A stretch of DNA of 64,000 bases, from assembly GCF_027474825.1 (NCBI RefSeq), contig NZ_CP107030.1, forward strand, positions 918,501-982,500, read 5' to 3'. Below the pieces are notes generated by a model. That model was not told the DNA's origin. It searched no databases and worked only from the letters and a program-made list of their open reading frames with translations. The position numbers and the translations under genes are program-made. The stretch comes from Maribacter halichondriae. Its GTDB lineage: Bacteria; Bacteroidota; Bacteroidia; Flavobacteriales; Flavobacteriaceae. How positions within the stretch are numbered: position 1 is the first letter of the stretch; every line of letters starts with the position of its first letter. Positions 1-8,571 of this stretch are shown here, one piece after another.

Positions 1-119
1 AAGTCGACACTATGTTGTTTGCGCCATTCGGTCAAACTTCGGTACATGAGGCCCGAAGCGGCCGTATTTGCATAGATACAGTCCGTAAGGATCGGAAACT
101 CGTTTTGTATGTTTTGCAT
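1..119 (-). CDS. Class V aminotransferase, N-terminal fragment cut by window edge
   Basis: Reading leftward from an ATG at 119 gives 39 open codons that run off the window. The peptide begins MQNIQNEFPIL and continues with YANTAASGLM and a TEWRKQH segment. An N-terminal FP.L....Y.N.A..G pattern is typical of class V, PLP-dependent aminotransferases of the cysteine desulfurase/selenocysteine lyase fold, where this Asn/Ala segment lines the substrate side of the cofactor pocket. The PLP lysine lies outside the window, so substrate and exact subfamily cannot be assigned. The gene is divergent from the 2TM gene starting at 181, and the two share about 60 bases of upstream DNA. Confidence 0.6.
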   Translation of the reverse strand, partial: MQNIQNEFPILTDCIYANTAASGLMYRSLTEWRKQHSVD

Positions 120-151
120 TTCCCGTGAATTTTAATCTCTATCGATTCGCT

Positions 152-159
152 TATCTTTG
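152..159 (+). promoter_or_regulatory. -7 promoter box TATCTTTG for the 2TM/folA pair
   Basis: TATCTTTG matches the Bacteroidota -7 consensus TAnnTTTG exactly. It lies 21 bases upstream of the ATG at 181. A TTG at 157 that would lengthen the downstream gene falls inside the box, so the box argues for the ATG at 181. No convincing -33 TTTG is seen at the usual spacing. Confidence 0.55.
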
Positions 160-180
160 TGGTTAAAGATACCTATTCAC

Positions 181-624
181 ATGTTCTCCAAGAACAAAAA
201 CAAATCGGAAGTAGATTTAGAGCAGCACGACCTGTTGGAGACGGCCCACGCACGTATCAAACAGAAAAAGCGGTTGTATGTACACTTTGTTATTTTTTTG
301 ATCGGTAGTGTTTTTCTAATCCTCATCAATAAAATTTTAAAATACGGGGAAACCTATGATTGGTTTATATGGGGCATTACCTTTTGGGCCTTTTTGTTCG
401 TCATACATGTCTTCAATGTCTTTGTGACCCAAAAATTCATGGGAAAAGAATGGGAACGTACCCAACGCGAAAAATTGGTGCGTAGGCAAAAGGAACGCAT
501 CGCCGAAATTCAAAAGAAAATCGAGACTGAATTTCCGCTATCCCAAATCAATAAAAAAAAGAGCTGTGAACACTATTTGCATGATAGCCGCGGCTGCGGA
601 AGACAATGCCCTGGGAAAAGATAA
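181..624 (+). CDS. 2TM domain-containing membrane protein
   Basis: A small membrane protein with two hydrophobic helices (about residues 33-52 and 62-84 of the ATG form) separated by a short polar turn, then a basic, charged tail rich in Arg, Lys and Glu. This is the layout of the 2TM domain family, of unknown function, which in some Bacteroidota is fused to LytTR regulators. The last 19 codons overlap folA out of frame, reading through an A8 run at 553-560. With one more A the frame would end at TGA 567-569, giving a GTGA stop/start overlap with folA at 566. The present C-terminus is therefore suspect. Start chosen because a promoter box covers the alternative upstream TTG. Confidence 0.72.
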   Translation: MFSKNKNKSEVDLEQHDLLETAHARIKQKKRLYVHFVIFLIGSVFLILINKILKYGETYDWFIWGITFWAFLFVIHVFNVFVTQKFMGKEWERTQREKLVRRQKERIAEIQKKIETEFPLSQINKKKSCEHYLHDSRGCGRQCPGKR

Positions 625-1063
625 CGACCTGCTCTGGCACCTGCCCGATGATTTCAAACGTTTTAAAAAACTGACGTCGGGACACAAAATCATTATGGGT
701 CGCAAGACTTTTGAGAGCTTCCCGAAACCGTTGCCCAATCGTATTCATATTATTATTACCCGAGATAAAAAATACCAAGTGCAGTTCGACGATTGCATTG
801 TGGCACATTCTTTTGATGAAGCCATAAAGCTTATTGAAAACGAAGAACTTTCATTTATTATCGGGGGCGGGGAAATCTATAAACAAGGCGAGCACTTTGC
901 CAACCAAATCGAATTGACACGTATACATGCCACTTTTGATGATGCAGATACGTTTTTCCCGGAAATCGATGAGAACATCTGGAAATTGGTAAAGGAAGAA
1001 TATCATTCAAAAGATGAAAAGCACAAATTTGATTTTACGTATTTTACGTATGTAAAGAAGTAG
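566..1063 (+). CDS. folA: Dihydrofolate reductase
   Basis: 165-residue DHFR, the usual bacterial size, catalysing NADPH-dependent reduction of dihydrofolate to tetrahydrofolate in the cytoplasm. Recognisable blocks are IAAAAEDNALGKDNDLLWHLP with the substrate-side LWHLPDDF, the NADPH-binding GRKTFES, and IIGGGEIY near residue 98. A GTG at 566 is used as start because the sequence from MNTICMIAAAAE matches the family N-terminus; the ATG at 581 would trim the first beta strand. The gene overlaps the end of the 2TM gene and is probably translationally coupled to it. folC, the other folate gene of the window, is far away at 48960. Confidence 0.93.
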   Translation: MNTICMIAAAAEDNALGKDNDLLWHLPDDFKRFKKLTSGHKIIMGRKTFESFPKPLPNRIHIIITRDKKYQVQFDDCIVAHSFDEAIKLIENEELSFIIGGGEIYKQGEHFANQIELTRIHATFDDADTFFPEIDENIWKLVKEEYHSKDEKHKFDFTYFTYVKK

Positions 1064-1213
1064 GGCGCTAATTCGTCGTGAACTCATGGTGATGCCTTCG
1101 TAGAAAAAATTTATTCCCTCCAAAACCGTCCCGTAAAAGGTCAATTAACTAAACTACTAAAAGAGACCAGGAATGGGACACTCTCAGAAAATGTATTGCA
1201 TACTAAATAAATT

Positions 1214-1244
1214 GTCCCGTAAAACGGCCGTGGCTGTTGCAGAA
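1214..1244 (+). repeat. Left terminal inverted repeat of the IS
   Basis: Pairs with 2884-2914 on the opposite strand, with mismatches only at positions 3, 6, 12 and 22 of the 31. Confidence 0.75.
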
Positions 1245-1302
1245 CTCCGATAAATAGCAATTTTTGCTTTTACCTATGTGCGGAAATCCGTAAATTAAAG
1301 GT

Positions 1303-2844
1303 ATGCAAGGCAGAAAAAATTATACCGAAAAACTCTTCCTAAGTTTCCAGTTATCGGACCGGATCCCAAAGGAAAATCTTTACAGAAGACTCCGCGAAAC
1401 GCTCGACCTGAGTTTTCTTTATAAGGATACTAAAGAACTTTACGGCAAGACCGGCAACCCCTCGATCGACCCCGTGGTCTTTTTTAAGCTACTGATCACG
1501 GGATACCTTGAGAACATCACCTCCGACCGAAAACTGGTGGAACATTGCTGCATGCGAATGGACGTGCTCTACTTTCTGGGCTATGACCTGGACGAGGAGC
1601 TGCCATGGCATTCAACGATCAGCAGGACGAGACAGCTTTACCCGGAATCCCTTTTTGTGACTTTGTTCAACAAGGTATTCACCCTGTGCGTCGACAGCGG
1701 GATGGTATCCGGACACACCCAAGCAGTGGATTCGGCCCCGATAAAGGCAAATGCGTCCATGGAGAGCGTAGTGCCGAAAATGCCCGCCACCCCTATGGAG
1801 GACCACTTGAAAAAAGTGTCGGAAGAAAATCGGGAAACTACGGAAAAACGTAGGGGAGGCGTATCTCCCGTACGTGTCTCCGCCCCGGCACACGAACTGA
1901 AGCGCATGGAGAAGCACCACCAAAATCTGAGGGACAGTCCGGTACAACTGGTCGGCGCGTCCCACAAGAAGGCACGTCTGCTGAGCAACAAGACACACTA
2001 CAACCCACACGATCCGGATGCCCGTATATCGGTTAAGCCGGGCAAGGCCAGAAAGCTGAACTACCACTGTAGTATGGCGGTGGATACCGCGGAAGGGGTC
2101 ATCTCGAATATCCAGGCCGACTTTGCCGACGGTAGGGACAGCCAGTACTTGAAGGATATCAGCCTAAAGGTGCTGGACCGTTTAAGGAAGAACGAGCTGA
2201 TAATGACGGATATCCTGGCGGACGCAGGTTATTCCAATGGGTCCAACTACGATTTTCTCGAACAAAGGAAGATTACAGGGTGGATACCCGTTTTCGGGAA
2301 ATACAAACCCAAGATAGACGGTTTTCCATACAACAGGGAAAAGGACGAATACAATTGCCCGATGAACAGGCCAATACCTTTCAAGGGGTTCCGAACCAAC
2401 CGGGACGGTAGCGTACTGAAATGTTATTGGGCGGCACCGAAAGACTGCAAGGCCTGCCCCATGAAATCCCAATGTGTGCCGAATACCAAATGTAAAAAAA
2501 TCACCAGAACCATCTATGACGAACAATACTTGAGGGCCTACGCCAGACAGCACAGCGAAAGGGGCAAACGAATGAAAAACCTTAGACAAAGTACGGTAGA
2601 GCCCGTGTTCGGTAGTCTGACCCAGTTCTACGGCCCAAGAAGAATAGGCGTACTGGGCAAGGCCGGTGCGCACAAGGTCATACTCATGGCGGCAATCGCC
2701 TTCAACCTGAAAAAGTACCTAAAGAAAGGGGGAAGGAAACCTTCCATAAGTATTTTAAGGGCCATTATGGATGTACTTCAAGGCCACTTGAGCGCTTTTT
2801 ATCGGCAAATCCAACCAAGACCGGTTCTTATTAAGACTCGCTGA
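1303..2844 (+). CDS. IS1182 family transposase (DDE type)
   Basis: 513-residue transposase, full length for the family. The N-terminal part (about 1-110) has the DUF772-like helical domain with SIDPVVFFKLLITGYL and LYFLGYDLDEELPWHSTISR. The catalytic RNase H-like part carries the first acidic residue in AVDSAPIKANAS (about residue 142), the second in DILADAGYSN (about 307) and the Glu in STVEPVFGSLTQFYG (about 432). A cysteine cluster CKACPMKSQC near residue 385 is usual between the last two. Only the element's own short leader separates the left repeat from the start. GC content is higher than in most neighbours, consistent with acquired DNA. Confidence 0.93.
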   Translation: MQGRKNYTEKLFLSFQLSDRIPKENLYRRLRETLDLSFLYKDTKELYGKTGNPSIDPVVFFKLLITGYLENITSDRKLVEHCCMRMDVLYFLGYDLDEELPWHSTISRTRQLYPESLFVTLFNKVFTLCVDSGMVSGHTQAVDSAPIKANASMESVVPKMPATPMEDHLKKVSEENRETTEKRRGGVSPVRVSAPAHELKRMEKHHQNLRDSPVQLVGASHKKARLLSNKTHYNPHDPDARISVKPGKARKLNYHCSMAVDTAEGVISNIQADFADGRDSQYLKDISLKVLDRLRKNELIMTDILADAGYSNGSNYDFLEQRKITGWIPVFGKYKPKIDGFPYNREKDEYNCPMNRPIPFKGFRTNRDGSVLKCYWAAPKDCKACPMKSQCVPNTKCKKITRTIYDEQYLRAYARQHSERGKRMKNLRQSTVEPVFGSLTQFYGPRRIGVLGKAGAHKVILMAAIAFNLKKYLKKGGRKPSISILRAIMDVLQGHLSAFYRQIQPRPVLIKTR

Positions 2845-2883
2845 AAACAGCCTGATTACATCCGTATCTTGTGTACGGACCAC

Positions 2884-2914
2884 TTCTGCAACGGCCACGG
2901 CCATTTTATGGAAC
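2884..2914 (-). repeat. Right terminal inverted repeat of the IS
   Basis: Reverse complement matches 1214-1244 at 27 of 31 positions. It starts about 40 bases after the transposase stop. Confidence 0.75.
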
Positions 2915-3043
2915 CTTTATTACTTACTGAAATTATATTTGAGATTGATGTAAAATGGACTGCTGACATTGGGAGAATTAAAAAATGACCAGGATGTAGG
3001 TATTACCAATATTCAACAATCAAAGACCGCTGTGAAAGACATG

Positions 3044-3832
3044 CTATTGTAACCATTTTAAAAATCGCAATACGAATAAATCGACAATTTCAATTGCAAT
3101 GAGTAAAATGATAATCCACTCTAATCTACTGCTTTCCTTTTGATCCAATATAGCTTTGAAAAATTCAAGGTTTTCCTGAATAATCGCTAATCGTTCGTTT
3201 GTCTGTCTTAAACTGCCATTAAGTCCGAACGCTTTTCTCAACTCCGTAGATTTGCCACTAGATCCAGTACTTTCATGGATATCTTGGATGGTATCCAAAA
3301 CATTTTTGTTTTCCTCAATCTCAGTTTTAATGTTCCATAAGCTACCTAAATGTATCTTTAGTTGCCTTTTCGTAATTTTTAATTTACCATTCGCCCGTAA
3401 ATAAGTGTTCTGCGCTGTCGTAATTGCCCACAACTGGTTGGTAATTTTAGCATACTTGTTCATGGTGACAGATTGTACTATGGTATGCAATACCTTTTTT
3501 AGAGCAACACTATCGAGATAAGGAAGTGTCACTTTATTGAAAGAATCATCACTTATATTTTTATGCACTACAAGATTCAATGATTGTGGAGAATGACTAA
3601 TTTGAAATTCATTATATAATTGCCTTAATTCATTGCAAATTCCATTTTTTCTATCCTTGGAAGGATCAAAAAACCCGACCATCCCATATTGAAAAATATA
3701 AAGAAACTTTTCTTCGCCGATTTTTTCGTTTAGATCTTCGTTGTCAGAAAACAGTTCTTCCCACGACAAGATACGTACGCAGTCCGTGACGGCCATCATG
3801 GCTGCGGTTTGATATACGTTGACGTTGTACAT
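3044..3832 (-). CDS. RMD1 family protein (DUF155), C-terminal membrane anchor
   Basis: About 262 residues from the preferred ATG at 3832 (MYNVNVYQ); a longer frame to 3865 has no family similarity I recognise. The fold is that of RMD1/YagE/DUF155 proteins: a mixed alpha/beta N-terminal region, long charged helices from about 150 to 235 likely to form coiled coil, then the family's hallmark ESSRLEWIIILLIAIEIVD ending in one transmembrane helix. Yeast relatives act in mitochondrial translation and meiotic division; bacterial function is unknown. It starts about 45 bases after the arginine decarboxylase stop on the same strand, so both are probably one transcript. The gene ends about 130 bases from the IS. 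Confidence 0.8.
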   Translation of the reverse strand: MYNVNVYQTAAMMAVTDCVRILSWEELFSDNEDLNEKIGEEKFLYIFQYGMVGFFDPSKDRKNGICNELRQLYNEFQISHSPQSLNLVVHKNISDDSFNKVTLPYLDSVALKKVLHTIVQSVTMNKYAKITNQLWAITTAQNTYLRANGKLKITKRQLKIHLGSLWNIKTEIEENKNVLDTIQDIHESTGSSGKSTELRKAFGLNGSLRQTNERLAIIQENLEFFKAILDQKESSRLEWIIILLIAIEIVDLFVLRFLKWLQ

Positions 3833-3876
3833 GGTCTTTCCTCGATTAAATAACATTATCATCAAGATTCCTGATT

Positions 3877-5289
3877 TTATATCACTTGTTTTGTAGTTTC
3901 ATATCCTAATATATCTAAGAGTTCCTCTGATTTTTGCCGATTCTTAAACAAAGTTGTACTTAGAAGCCCGTTCTCGTCCTTATCGATTAAAATATGTTGG
4001 GGATGTGGAATCAAGCAATGTTGTAGACCGCCATAGCCACTGATTGCTTCCTGATAAGCCCCTGTATTGAAAAACCCTATGTAAAGTGGCCGTTCTTGTT
4101 GAAATTTTGGCAAATAGAGGTCATTGGCGCACCCCTCGTTAGAATAATAGTCATCCCCATCACAGGTAAGTCCGCCTAACAGTACTTTCTCATAGTGATC
4201 GTGCCATCCGTTAAGAGGCAACATCATAAATTTTTTGTTAATGGCCCAAGTATCTGGCAGGGTGTTGATAAAAGAGGAATCTATGATATACCATTTTTCG
4301 GTATCGTTTTGGTATTTCTGTTCTAAAACTTTGAAAATAACTCCGCCGCTTTCTCCCACGGTAAAACTTCCAAACTCGGTAAAAATATCGGGATAGGGTA
4401 TCTTGGCTTTAGTACATACAGTGCCTATCAAATCTACAATCGACTGAATTATTCCTTGGTAGTCGTAATCAAAGCCAAGGGAGTTTTTAATGGGGAGGCC
4501 TCCTCCTATGTTAAGGCTGTTTAATGACGGGCAAATCCTTTTGAGTTCCACATATATACGTAAACATTTTTTGAGTTCGCTCCAATAATAGCTGCTGTCA
4601 CTGATACCTGTGTTGATAAAAAAGTGTAGCATCTTAAGTGTTACTTTATTGTTGTCTTTTATACTATACTTATAAAAAGGAACAATGTCTTGATAGCCGA
4701 TTCCGAGTCTAGAGGTCCGGAATTCGAATTTTGGCTTTTCTTCGGAGGCAATTCGTAGACCAATAGATAGCTTACCAACTACCGTACGGCACAGGTGGGT
4801 CAATTCTTCAAAATTATCGAGAACGGGAATACAGCGATCATGACCACCATTGATTAAGCTGGCAATACTATTCACGTATTCGGGCTGTTTAAATCCATTG
4901 CAAATAATGTAGGTATTTCGATCTATTTTGTTCTGCCTGATCAATCGACCGACAATATCAATATCGAAATTTGACGATATTTCTATATGTACATCATTCT
5001 TTATGACCTCTTGGATTATCGGTTCAAAATGGGAACTCTTTGTACAATAGCAGTAATGGTACCTTGCACGGTAATCGGTCTTTTCAAAAGCGGTACGAAA
5101 CCATGCTTTGGTTTTGTTAATGTTTTCAGGTATTTTGGGCAAAAGGGTAAATTTTAATGGACTCCCATATTGTCCGACCAAACTCATAAGGTCTATGCCA
5201 TGAAACAAGAGGTTGGATCCCTTCAAGGAAATATTTTCCTGTGGAAATTCAAAGGTTTGGTCTATGAAATCTATGTATTTGGTATTCAT
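3877..5289 (-). CDS. speA: Arginine decarboxylase, fold III PLP enzyme (Bacteroidota short type)
   Basis: 470 residues. Decarboxylates arginine (or a related basic amino acid) to agmatine, the first step of polyamine synthesis. The PLP lysine is in YCTKSSHFE (K84); NIGGGLPIKNS supplies the phosphate-binding glycines; the C-terminal beta domain has LTCDGDDYY with the catalytic cysteine at the dimer interface and ends with GYGGLQHCLIPHP. Bacteroidota encode this approximately 465-residue form, shorter than the proteobacterial SpeA of about 630. The N-terminus MNTKYIDFIDQTFEFPQE is the one usual in Flavobacteriaceae, supporting the start. RMD1 gene follows directly. Diaminopimelate or other basic amino acid specificity cannot be fully excluded. 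Confidence 0.88.
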   Translation of the reverse strand: MNTKYIDFIDQTFEFPQENISLKGSNLLFHGIDLMSLVGQYGSPLKFTLLPKIPENINKTKAWFRTAFEKTDYRARYHYCYCTKSSHFEPIIQEVIKNDVHIEISSNFDIDIVGRLIRQNKIDRNTYIICNGFKQPEYVNSIASLINGGHDRCIPVLDNFEELTHLCRTVVGKLSIGLRIASEEKPKFEFRTSRLGIGYQDIVPFYKYSIKDNNKVTLKMLHFFINTGISDSSYYWSELKKCLRIYVELKRICPSLNSLNIGGGLPIKNSLGFDYDYQGIIQSIVDLIGTVCTKAKIPYPDIFTEFGSFTVGESGGVIFKVLEQKYQNDTEKWYIIDSSFINTLPDTWAINKKFMMLPLNGWHDHYEKVLLGGLTCDGDDYYSNEGCANDLYLPKFQQERPLYIGFFNTGAYQEAISGYGGLQHCLIPHPQHILIDKDENGLLSTTLFKNRQKSEELLDILGYETTKQVI

Positions 5290-5359
5290 TACCGATAGGG
5301 CTTTGAGATAGAATTGTTCTTTTCTTTAAAAGTTGGGGGAGTGGTAATTAAATGAATGC

Positions 5360-7109
5360 TTAATTCTTTACAACCTTCAAGCTTATTAGCTTTTTGCCAT
5401 TTGCTATGACTTCAATAAAGTACATCCCGGGACTACTGTTGATGTCAAAGTCAATTTTGTCCGTTTTGTTATAGTTCGCTTTTGAAACAAGCTCTCCAGA
5501 AAAATTTCTTACATTAAGAGTTACCGTATCGTACAGTTGACCCAAATCAAGGGTTAAGTTATCTGTTGTTGGGTTTGGAAATATCAGGGGCAGACTAAGC
5601 ATTTCATTTTTTGAAGGGATTGAAAGGTAATTGCTTAGTTTTTGTACAAAAATATCTGATAACCCATTGGAAAGAAGATTATCCACTCCGGTTCCAGGGT
5701 CAAAATCAGCTTCTTCTTCAAAAGATCCTGTGGAATAAACATTAAAATTAGGATCTACGGCTATGGACGACCCGCTATCATTTCCTGCTGCTCCCATGCT
5801 TTTTGCCGATTTAAAATTACCCGAAGCACTTAGTTTTGAAATGAAAATATCCAGCCCTCCCTGCGAATCAAGATTTTGGATTCCTAGCCCGGGATCAAAA
5901 TCTGCGGCAATTCCCGTAAAATACCCTGTGGTATATACATTTCCCCATGGGTCAACGTTTATGGAGGACCCACTGTCCAGCCCTGAACCTCCCATGTTCT
6001 TTGCCCATTTAAAATTACCCGACTTATCCAATTTGGAAACAAAAATATCAATGGCTCCAGGATAGCCCCCGGTAACAGTGAGGTCAAAAGTTGCAACTGC
6101 ATCCGGGTCAAAGTCGGCTGTTCCGTCAAAAAAGCCGGTCGTATAAATATTTCCTGCGATCCCGAGGGCAATGGAAGTCCCCTCATCATCCAATGGTCCT
6201 CCCATGCGCCTTGCTCCCACAAAATTACCTGAGGCATCCAGTTTGGAGATAAAAATATCACGGCCTCCTTCCGATTCAAGAAAATTCATTCCGGCTTTGG
6301 GGTCGAAATACGCTCTTGCTTGGAAAGAACCTGTAGTATAGATATTCCCTAATTCGTCGAGGGCTATGGAGTTACCCACATCATACAAATCTCCTCCCAT
6401 TTTTCCTGCACCCACAAAATTGCCTGAGGCATCCAATTTGGAGATAAAAATATCCGTGGCTCCCGATGAACTGAGGTTGTGGATTCCTGTAATATCTGGG
6501 TCAAAGTCGGCCGTATCTCGAAAAAAACCGGTGGTATGCACATTTCCGGTGTCATCAACAGCTACGGAGTTCCCTTGATCCCCTAATATTCCACCAATTC
6601 TTTTTGCCCACACCAAATTGCCCAAGACATCTAATTTAGAGATAAATATGTCCTCCTCTCCTTCCGAAACGAGGTCCAAGACCCCGACATCATCTGGGTC
6701 AAAGTCGGCCGTACCCGTAAAATACCCTGTGATATACACATTCTCGAATACATCGACGGCTATGGAGTAACCTGCATCGGCGTCTTCTCCCCCATTTTTT
6801 TGCCCATACAAAATTGCCCGAGGCATCCAATTTGCAGACAAAAATATCATAGCTTCCTGCAGATTCAAGTTCATGGACCACTAGATCATCAGGGTCAAAG
6901 TCAACAATTCCATCAAAAAAACCAGTAGTATATATATTTCCTGAGACATCAACAGCTATGGCTTTTCCCCCATCAACTGAGGTGTCTCCCATACTTCTTG
7001 CCCAATCATAGGTTTGCAAATTAGCTGGCACCAAAGTTTGGGCAGTTAGGGTAGTTGTAAGCAAAAAGCCAAAGCAAACAAGGCTATATATTCTATATGA
7101 ATTTTTCAT
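5360..7109 (-). CDS. SBBP seven-repeat protein with T9SS sorting tail, frame broken near 6790-6801
   Basis: Signal peptide MKNSYRIYSLVCFGFLLTTTLTAQ, then seven repeats of about 65 residues, each with the pattern GxSIAVDxxGNxYTTGxFxGxADFDP...DIFISKLDASGNFxWAKxMGG. This is the SBBP beta-propeller repeat; seven copies would close one seven-bladed ring. The last 75 residues (LPLIFPNPTTDNLTLDL ... GMYFIEVIANGKKLISLKVVKN) are a type A T9SS sorting domain, so the protein should be secreted across the outer membrane and anchored. Between repeats 1 and 2 the frame changes at an A7 run followed by T and G5 (minus strand, 6789-6801); every other repeat reads WAK-x-M/I-GG there, and restoring WAKKMGG needs two bases. 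Ligand unknown. Confidence 0.82.
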
Positions 7110-7220
7110 CTTTTAAATTTTTAGGGTTTCTGAATCATTGAGACATAAAAACAGTGCATTCGTATGAATAAATTTGTATTGATTTATTTTAAGAATTAAA
7201 AACCAATATCATTTTTGGAT

Positions 7221-8450
7221 TTAGTCAAACCATTCTATTGATGGATCCACATTAGTCCTCCATGCTTTTTCATAGATTCTCACTAACCCTTCCCCTGGGC
7301 CTCCCTCAACATTTCCCCTTCTTTCTTCTATGAAATGGTTACTTAAAATTTGATATTCAACCATTGATCCCGAGCCCATATAAATTGGTAAGGGGAAAAA
7401 CCCAAGAGACGTACCATTCTCTGTAAAGAGTTCTTCTTCATTGCCAACCATATTATCCAAATAAAATGTGCAACTGCTTTGGTCGAAGTAATAATCTGCA
7501 TCAAAAACATTATGAACATTATTATCAGTATACGACACAGAGGCGCCACAAAAATCTGTATTTAATATGTCCAAATTAAGAGCATTCTCACTCATCTCCC
7601 CCGAAATTTTATCTGCACTAATAAATGAGAATTCGTCCCAGGTTACTACATACGAAGATTCATAATGAAGCGATACATTGTCCGGGTTTCCGACGGGGCA
7701 AAACGGTCCATAATAACTTCCACTATCGCCACAACAACCAACAACATCACCTTCAAAAAACGAAAATTCATATGGCCCAGTATGATAATCTTCGTTTACA
7801 TAAGTCCCGTCCCATCTCCAAAACGGAATATTTTTTGTACCACTAGCTATGTCAATAGCACATGCGCCGCCACCGTCGTTACGTTTTTCAATAACTACGG
7901 GTTTTTCAAATACATCAATAGGTTCTGTACCGGTATCATCGGCTGGGACAAACTTTAGATTAAATGAAAATGGTGGATCCCATGAGGTAACATCAAAATC
8001 AAAATTCAGAATAAGAATAGTGTCGTTTTCCTGTTCTTGTTCAAACTCAGCTTCTATATACGAATCACTGCCCTCCACTTGTGTCCACACTAAAGAGGAG
8101 AATATCTTTGGACTCTGGGGCTTTAAGATTTTTATGCGATTAACAATCCCTTCTACCCAAAAAATGGTATCGGTATCTATTTTTAGATCTGCTACAGCTG
8201 ATTTAGCACTTTTGGCGGTAGGTAAAGTACCTTTTATAACCCGGCCATTCCGGAATTTTAAGCTTTGGGTTATTTTGTTGGCATCCAGATTCACAGGGTC
8301 TACCGGTTCTTCTGGTGTTCCCTGTTCTTCGGGGGTTGGATCGGGATTTTTGACGTCGGGGGTATCATCCTTACTGCAGGCTGCGATAATCAAAAAGATC
8401 AAAGCAAACCTTAAAATCTGAATTCCAAATTTTTGTACTGGCTTTTTCAT
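7221..8450 (-). CDS. Hypothetical lipoprotein with surface-export signal
   Basis: 409 residues. The N-terminus has a basic start, a hydrophobic helix FALIFLIIAAC and a lipobox cysteine at about residue 25 followed by SKDDTPDVKNPDPTPEE. Acidic residues right after the lipidated Cys are the lipoprotein export signal that sends Bacteroidota lipoproteins to the cell surface. A Pro/Glu-rich linker precedes a beta-rich domain with scattered cysteines (GACAID, VVGCCGDSGSYYGPFC, DFCGAS, SCTFYL), perhaps disulfide-bonded. I do not recognise the domain. It stands alone between the SBBP gene and the LytTR regulator, all on the minus strand. Confidence 0.75.
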   Translation of the reverse strand: MKKPVQKFGIQILRFALIFLIIAACSKDDTPDVKNPDPTPEEQGTPEEPVDPVNLDANKITQSLKFRNGRVIKGTLPTAKSAKSAVADLKIDTDTIFWVEGIVNRIKILKPQSPKIFSSLVWTQVEGSDSYIEAEFEQEQENDTILILNFDFDVTSWDPPFSFNLKFVPADDTGTEPIDVFEKPVVIEKRNDGGGACAIDIASGTKNIPFWRWDGTYVNEDYHTGPYEFSFFEGDVVGCCGDSGSYYGPFCPVGNPDNVSLHYESSYVVTWDEFSFISADKISGEMSENALNLDILNTDFCGASVSYTDNNVHNVFDADYYFDQSSCTFYLDNMVGNEEELFTENGTSLGFFPLPIYMGSGSMVEYQILSNHFIEERRGNVEGGPGEGLVRIYEKAWRTNVDPSIEWFD

Positions 8451-8571
8451 GATAGATACATTTAAAGATTAAACTTGTTTAAATGTATTGTTCTTTTAAG
8501 CCGGCCGCTATTCGGACTTTATAACTGGGAAGTATTTCAAATAAGTGTGTGCGGGAATTTGATAAGTGGTA

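Larger units (their letters stand above)
1214..2914 (+). mobile_element. IS1182-family insertion sequence, complete
   Basis: About 1.7 kb bounded by imperfect terminal inverted repeats, 1214-1244 and 2884-2914, which agree at 27 of 31 positions and share the core GGCCGTGGC and GTTGCAGAA. It holds one intact transposase gene, 1303-2844. I cannot find a clear target-site duplication next to the ends. The 13 bases GTCCCGTAAAA found at the left end also occur in nearly the same form at 1128-1140, outside the element. The intact frame and well-matched ends suggest recent activity. Confidence 0.8.

Noticed and set aside
157..180. TTG start for the 2TM protein
   Set aside because: It overlaps the -7 promoter box TATCTTTG, so it would not be transcribed.
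2915..3052. Tail of an interrupted gene (reads WTADIGRIKNDQDVGIT... with a shift at an A6 run)
   Set aside because: Needs an assumed frameshift, has no left partner before the IS, and overlaps the RMD1 gene end; kept only as a remark.
7849..8421. 190-codon plus-strand open frame opposite the lipoprotein gene
   Set aside because: Antisense shadow of a well-supported lipoprotein; no start signal or family features.
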